Shown here: positions 63,159 through 64,000 of the stretch, piece by piece | Layout: each line of letters starts with the position of its first letter | How positions within the stretch are numbered: position 1 is the stretch's first letter | DNA from: Guptibacillus hwajinpoensis | GTDB taxonomy: Bacteria > Bacillota > Bacilli > Bacillales > Guptibacillaceae | Direction: 5' to 3' | Length of the DNA stretch: 64,000 nucleotides | NCBI RefSeq assembly: GCF_001039475.1 | Contig: NZ_LELK01000004.1 | Location: 1,443,097 to 1,507,096 of the forward strand | Made by a program: the position numbers and the translations under genes | The notes under the pieces: model-generated | Told to the model about the DNA's origin: nothing | Database searches by the model: none | What the model saw: only the letters and a program-made list of their open reading frames with translations

Positions 63159-63908
63159 TTGTTAAAAAAGATTGAAGGAATTGTAATTCGAACCGTGGAC
63201 TATGGTGAAACAAATAAAATACTCACGCTTTATACTAGAGAGACGGGTAAGGTTGGCGTCATGGCAAGAGGCGCAAAAAAACCAAAAAGCCGTCTTTCTG
63301 CTATTTCTCAGCTATTTGTGTATGGACAGTATTTATTTCAACATACTTCAGGTCTGGGGGGACTTAATCAGGGCGAAATTATAGACTCTTTCCGTTCGAT
63401 CCGCAATGACTTATTTCTTACATCATATGCCGCATATGCAGCAGAGTTAGTTGATAAATTAACGGAAGAAAGAAAGCCGAATCCGTACTTGTTTGAAATG
63501 CTCTATCAGGTACTCCATGCTCTCGATGAAGAAAAAGATCCAGAGGTTGTATTGTTTATTTTTGAATTGAAAATGCTTCGCGTAGCAGGGATTACTCCTC
63601 AATTAGATCGCTGTGCAAATTGTGGATTAAATGAAGGGAAATTCCATTTTTCAGTTAACGAAGGTGGTTTATTGTGTCATCGGTGTTTATCCGTCGATCC
63701 ATATCAAATCCCTATGACAAAGCGTACATCAGAACTTCTTCACTTATTCGCTCATATTGACTTAAGTCGATTAGGGAATATTTCATTGAAAGCAGAAACA
63801 AAAAAGGAAATTAGACACATTCTTAATTTGTATTTTGATGCATATTCTGGATTGTATTTAAAATCAAAACGTTTTTTAGACCAGCTAGATCGTTTCAACC
63901 TTGAGTAA
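63159..63908 (+). CDS. recO: DNA repair protein RecO
   Basis: Recombination mediator that anneals single strands and loads RecA with RecR. 249 residues. OB-fold start (L)KKIEGIVIRTVDYGETNKI, then MARGAKKPKSRLSAI, and a C4 zinc site CANCGLNEGKFHF...CHRCLSVD. TTG 63159 gives the family start with GGTGAAG upstream; in-frame TTG 63147 and GTG 63150 add a few codons. Its stop is followed by a terminator. Confidence 0.95.
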   Translation: MLKKIEGIVIRTVDYGETNKILTLYTRETGKVGVMARGAKKPKSRLSAISQLFVYGQYLFQHTSGLGGLNQGEIIDSFRSIRNDLFLTSYAAYAAELVDKLTEERKPNPYLFEMLYQVLHALDEEKDPEVVLFIFELKMLRVAGITPQLDRCANCGLNEGKFHFSVNEGGLLCHRCLSVDPYQIPMTKRTSELLHLFAHIDLSRLGNISLKAETKKEIRHILNLYFDAYSGLYLKSKRFLDQLDRFNLE

Positions 63909-63932
63909 AGAGCCCATGAGAATGTAAACTGT

Positions 63933-63984
63933 ACCCTATAGATTAGACACTTTGAAAAAAGGTCTCTCTATAGGGTGCTTTTTT
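63933..63984 (+). terminator. Terminator after recO
   Basis: ACCCTATAGA (63933-63942) / TCTATAGGGT (63967-63976) with a 24-base loop, then GC and TTTTTT. Confidence 0.8.
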
Positions 63985-64000
63985 GTATACTGGAAGAAAC

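Overview
The window is a contiguous stretch of chromosome from an endospore-forming member of the Bacillaceae: a low-to-moderate GC Firmicute with strong AGGAGG-type ribosome binding sites, many GTG/TTG starts and B. subtilis-like gene order. Sporulation genes (sigK, gpr, yqxA, yqfC, yqfD, sda, a YjcZ-type gene) and competence genes (comER, comEA-EB-EC) mark the group. An Mrp antiporter and three families of hairpin-forming dispersed repeats fit the marine or alkaliphilic Bacillus relatives, but the species cannot be fixed from this sequence. No rRNA, tRNA, IS element, prophage or CRISPR array was seen.

Bases 1-7250: 3' part of a class B penicillin-binding protein, yrrS and yrzA, then the methyl cycle and reverse transsulfuration operon yrrT-mtnN-luxS-mccA-mccB. 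This takes S-adenosylhomocysteine through homocysteine and cystathionine to cysteine. A truncated dispersed repeat and yrhC follow.

Bases 7250-18550 are the most accessory part. They hold a two-gene MotA/MotB-like proton-motor pair resembling ZorA-ZorB but with no Zorya effector beside it. Next comes a compact transcription unit of micro-ORFs: a 25-codon leader overlapping attenuator-like hairpins, then three YrzI-type small proteins interleaved with two even shorter ORFs. After that come nadE, an HExxH protein of unknown role, the NO-detoxification pair hmp/nsrR, an uninterrupted sigK, a small WYL-domain protein with a LexA-like box, an SGNH hydrolase, radical-SAM yfkAB and a YjcZ-type peptide.

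Bases 18500-24420: an Mrp cation/proton antiporter operon (A, C, D, E, F, G) that lacks mrpB, diverging from a lipoprotein gene. Bases 24420-24760 hold a complete copy of a terminal-inverted-repeat element and, beside it, a copy lacking the core. Next is sda, whose upstream region has a LexA-type box and five DnaA-box-like sequences.

Bases 25300-64000 are conserved housekeeping: yqeG-yqeH-aroE-yqeI-nadD-yqeK-rsfS-yqeM, comER / comEA-EB-EC, yqzM, holA, rpsT, gpr-yqxA (with spoIIP missing from its usual place between them), lepA-hemW, the CIRCE-controlled hrcA-grpE-dnaK then dnaJ, prmA-rsmE-mtaB, deoC, yqeW, rpsU-yqeY, nfeD-floA-yqfB, yqfC-yqfD-phoH-pgpH-ybeY-dgkA-cdd-era-yqzL-recO. The nfeD gene appears to start at a rare ATT codon.
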